NCBI GenBank assembly: GCA_013812065.1
Contig: JACCUC010000055.1
Span: 1 to 14,719 of the forward strand
DNA from: Thermoleophilaceae bacterium
GTDB taxonomy: Bacteria > Actinomycetota > Thermoleophilia > Solirubrobacterales > Thermoleophilaceae
Direction of reading: 5' to 3'
DNA length: 14,719 nucleotides
The translations under genes and the position numbers were made by a program. This document shows positions 13,492 through 14,719 of this stretch, piece after piece; the stretch's first letter is position 1, and each line of letters opens with the position of its first letter. The notes beneath the pieces were generated by a model. It made no database searches. It was not told the DNA's origin and saw only the letters and a list, made by a program, of their open reading frames with translations.

Positions 13492-13527
13492 CGATCGGTG
13501 TCGGCCGACGGCTTCAGATCCCGATCG
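13492..13527. repeat. Nested inverted repeat upstream of the PAP2 gene
   Basis: CGATCGG (13492-13498) and CCGATCG (13521-13527) are perfect inverted arms. Inside them lies the 10-base palindrome GTCGGCCGAC (13500-13509). The element occupies much of the 83-base gap between the DUF3107-like gene and the PAP2 gene. It could be an operator or a terminator for the upstream pair. There is no U-tract. Confidence 0.3.
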
Positions 13528-13544
13528 CTCTCCGCCTCCCCTCC

Positions 13545-14165
13545 TTGAACGAATCCGAGACGATCCCGTACCCCGGGACCGAGAGCGAGAACGCGCCTCG
13601 CCCCGAGACCCTGGAGGAGGAGGCCGGGCGCCGCCTGCTCGTATCCTTCGACCGCCTAACGCGCCTCGACCTCGCTCTACTGCGGATCCTCCGCACCCGC
13701 GGCCACGCTCGCCCCCTCGAGGTAGTCGTCCTGCGCTACACCCGCTGGGGAGAGCACGCCGCCCTGTGGCACGCCGTCGCGGCGCTCGGCGTGCTGCTCG
13801 ACAGACGCCTGCGCACGACCTACCTGCGCGCCACGGTCGTGATCGCACTCACCCAGGCCGCGAACTTCGTGGCCAAGACCCTGATCAGCCGGGCGCGGCC
13901 ACTGCTCGAGGATCTGCCCCCGCTGTCGCCGACGATCAGCGGCCTATCGACGCCCTCTGCGCACGCGTCCACCTCGGCCGCCGCCGCGAGCGTGCTGTCC
14001 GACACGCTGCCGCGCCTTCCCGTCTACTTCGCGGCGGCGGTCATGGCCCTCTCGCGCCCCTACCTCGGTGTCCACTATCCCTCCGACACCGCGGCCGGGG
14101 TAGCGCTTGGGCTCCTGGTCGCCCGAGCGGTGCGTCGCGGGCATCTCAGGCTCGAAAGGCGGTGA
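13545..14165 (+). CDS. PAP2-superfamily membrane phosphatase
   Basis: A 206-residue type 2 phosphatidic-acid-phosphatase-like protein, expected to remove phosphate from lipid phosphates such as undecaprenyl pyrophosphate or phosphatidate at the membrane. The three-part active site is present: KTLISRARP (111-119), TPSAHAS (136-142) with catalytic His140, and SRPYLGVHYPSD (170-181) with Arg171, nucleophilic His177 and Asp181. The second motif has PSAH in place of PSGH, a tolerated variant. Hydrophobic helices lie around 73-85, 96-110, 158-169 and 182-195. An acidic N-terminus (about 1-30) precedes them. The TTG start at 13545 is uncertain: no ATG or GTG exists in frame nearby, and the bases before it are pyrimidine-rich with no ribosome-binding site. 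It overlaps ychF by 4 bases. Confidence 0.85.
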   Translation: MNESETIPYPGTESENAPRPETLEEEAGRRLLVSFDRLTRLDLALLRILRTRGHARPLEVVVLRYTRWGEHAALWHAVAALGVLLDRRLRTTYLRATVVIALTQAANFVAKTLISRARPLLEDLPPLSPTISGLSTPSAHASTSAAAASVLSDTLPRLPVYFAAAVMALSRPYLGVHYPSDTAAGVALGLLVARAVRRGHLRLERR

Positions 14166-14719
14166 GGATCGGAATCGTCGGCCTGCCGAACGCCGGCAAG
14201 TCGTCGCTCTTCAACGCCCTCACCCACGCCGGCGCCGCTGCGGCGAGCTACCCGTTCACCACCGTCGGGCCCAACGTCGCGGTGGTCGGGGTCCCCGACT
14301 ACCGCCTGGACGCGGTGGCTGAGACCGTCGGGGCGACGCCGGTCGTCCCCGAGACGATCGCCTTCCACGACATCGCCGGGCTCGTGCGCGGCGCCTCCCG
14401 CGGAGAGGGTCTTGGCAACCGATTCCTGGCCAACATCCGCGAGACGGACGCCATCGTCCACGTCGTGCGCGCCCACGGCGACGAGCAGGTGCCCCACCCC
14501 GACGGTCGCGTCGACCCGGTGGCCGACGTTGAGAACATCGAGACCGAGCTCCTGCTCGCCGACCTCGAGCAGGCGGAGCGCCGGCTCGAGCGCGTCGCGC
14601 GCCAGGCCAAGTCGGGCGAGGCCCCGTCGGTGGCCGAGGAGGCTTGGCTGCGGGAGCTCGTCGTCGCGCTCGGCGACGGCCGCCCGGCGCGCTCGGTACC
14701 CGCGCCCGCGGAGGCGCCG
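14162..14719 (+). CDS. ychF: Ribosome-associated ATPase YchF/OLA1 (3' half outside window)
   Basis: The first 186 residues of an expected ~360. YchF is an Obg-related P-loop protein that prefers ATP, binds the ribosome and affects translation and oxidative stress responses. Visible: G1 GLPNAGKSS (7-15), switch I with YPFTT (30-34) and the PN that follows, and G3 DIAGLVRGAS (70-79) followed by RGEGLGNRFL (80-89), which is nearly invariant in the family. The inserted coiled-coil domain begins around residue 135 (ETELLLADLEQAERRLERV). The adenine-specifying NxxE motif and the TGS domain lie beyond the right edge. The GTG start at 14162 overlaps the PAP2 stop as GTGA, so it is probably translationally coupled; GAAAGG lies only 2 bases upstream. 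Confidence 0.95.
   Translation, partial: MRIGIVGLPNAGKSSLFNALTHAGAAAASYPFTTVGPNVAVVGVPDYRLDAVAETVGATPVVPETIAFHDIAGLVRGASRGEGLGNRFLANIRETDAIVHVVRAHGDEQVPHPDGRVDPVADVENIETELLLADLEQAERRLERVARQAKSGEAPSVAEEAWLRELVVALGDGRPARSVPAPAEAP

Noticed and set aside
1..14719. tRNA or rRNA genes, CRISPR arrays, insertion sequences, toxin-antitoxin or defence genes
   Set aside because: I looked for T-loop-like motifs, regular direct repeats, transposase-like proteins and known defence motifs and saw none. Nearly every base is accounted for by the listed genes.

Overview
The window is very GC-rich and almost wholly coding: 14 genes, two of them cut by the window edges, with no gap above about 100 bases. Base composition, GTG/TTG starts, starts without a ribosome-binding site and the gene set (actinobacterial-looking PRC-barrel protein, a DUF3107-like small protein, DUF1385, DUF2252, methylmalonyl-CoA epimerase) suggest an actinomycete, plausibly class Thermoleophilia. 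That placement is inference. No rRNA, tRNA, CRISPR array, insertion sequence or prophage gene is visible, so this looks like ordinary chromosome.

Left block (1-4551, minus strand): rarA (AAA+ replication-repair factor), then a GT39-like membrane glycosyltransferase, then an aldehyde-dehydrogenase-fold protein that runs off the left edge. Gaps are 20 and 24 bases, so this is probably one transcript. The ALDH-like protein has lost its catalytic Cys, its Asn and the E-x-F motif and is best read as a pseudoenzyme.

Central block (4599-9290, plus strand): an M20 metallohydrolase overlaps pyruvate kinase by 4 bases; a DUF1385 membrane protein follows after 10 bases and a nicotinate phosphoribosyltransferase after 9 more. 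The last gene also has its own -10-like hexamer, overlapping the preceding stop codon. The block joins amide or peptide hydrolysis, the last step of glycolysis and NAD salvage. A DUF2252 gene converges on it from the right (10646-9312).

Right block (10722-14719): an FtsH-type membrane protease lacking the usual first membrane helix and extracytoplasmic domain, facing a convergent PRC-barrel gene; then methylmalonyl-CoA epimerase, a DUF3107-like small protein, a PAP2 phosphatase and the N-terminal half of the YchF/OLA1 ATPase. The last two genes overlap by 4 bases.

The clearest unifying signal is regulatory. Six genes start 6-8 bases after a -10-like hexamer (TATACT, TAGACT twice, TATTCT, and weaker GAGAAT and CACAAT) and lack a Shine-Dalgarno sequence, as expected for leaderless mRNAs. 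Three other genes (pyk, DUF1385, PRC-barrel) have purine-rich ribosome-binding sites. I see no obviously new multi-gene system. The items most worth following are the leaderless promoter pattern, the ALDH pseudoenzyme, the DUF2252 protein with kinase-like motifs in permuted order, and the minimal FtsH.
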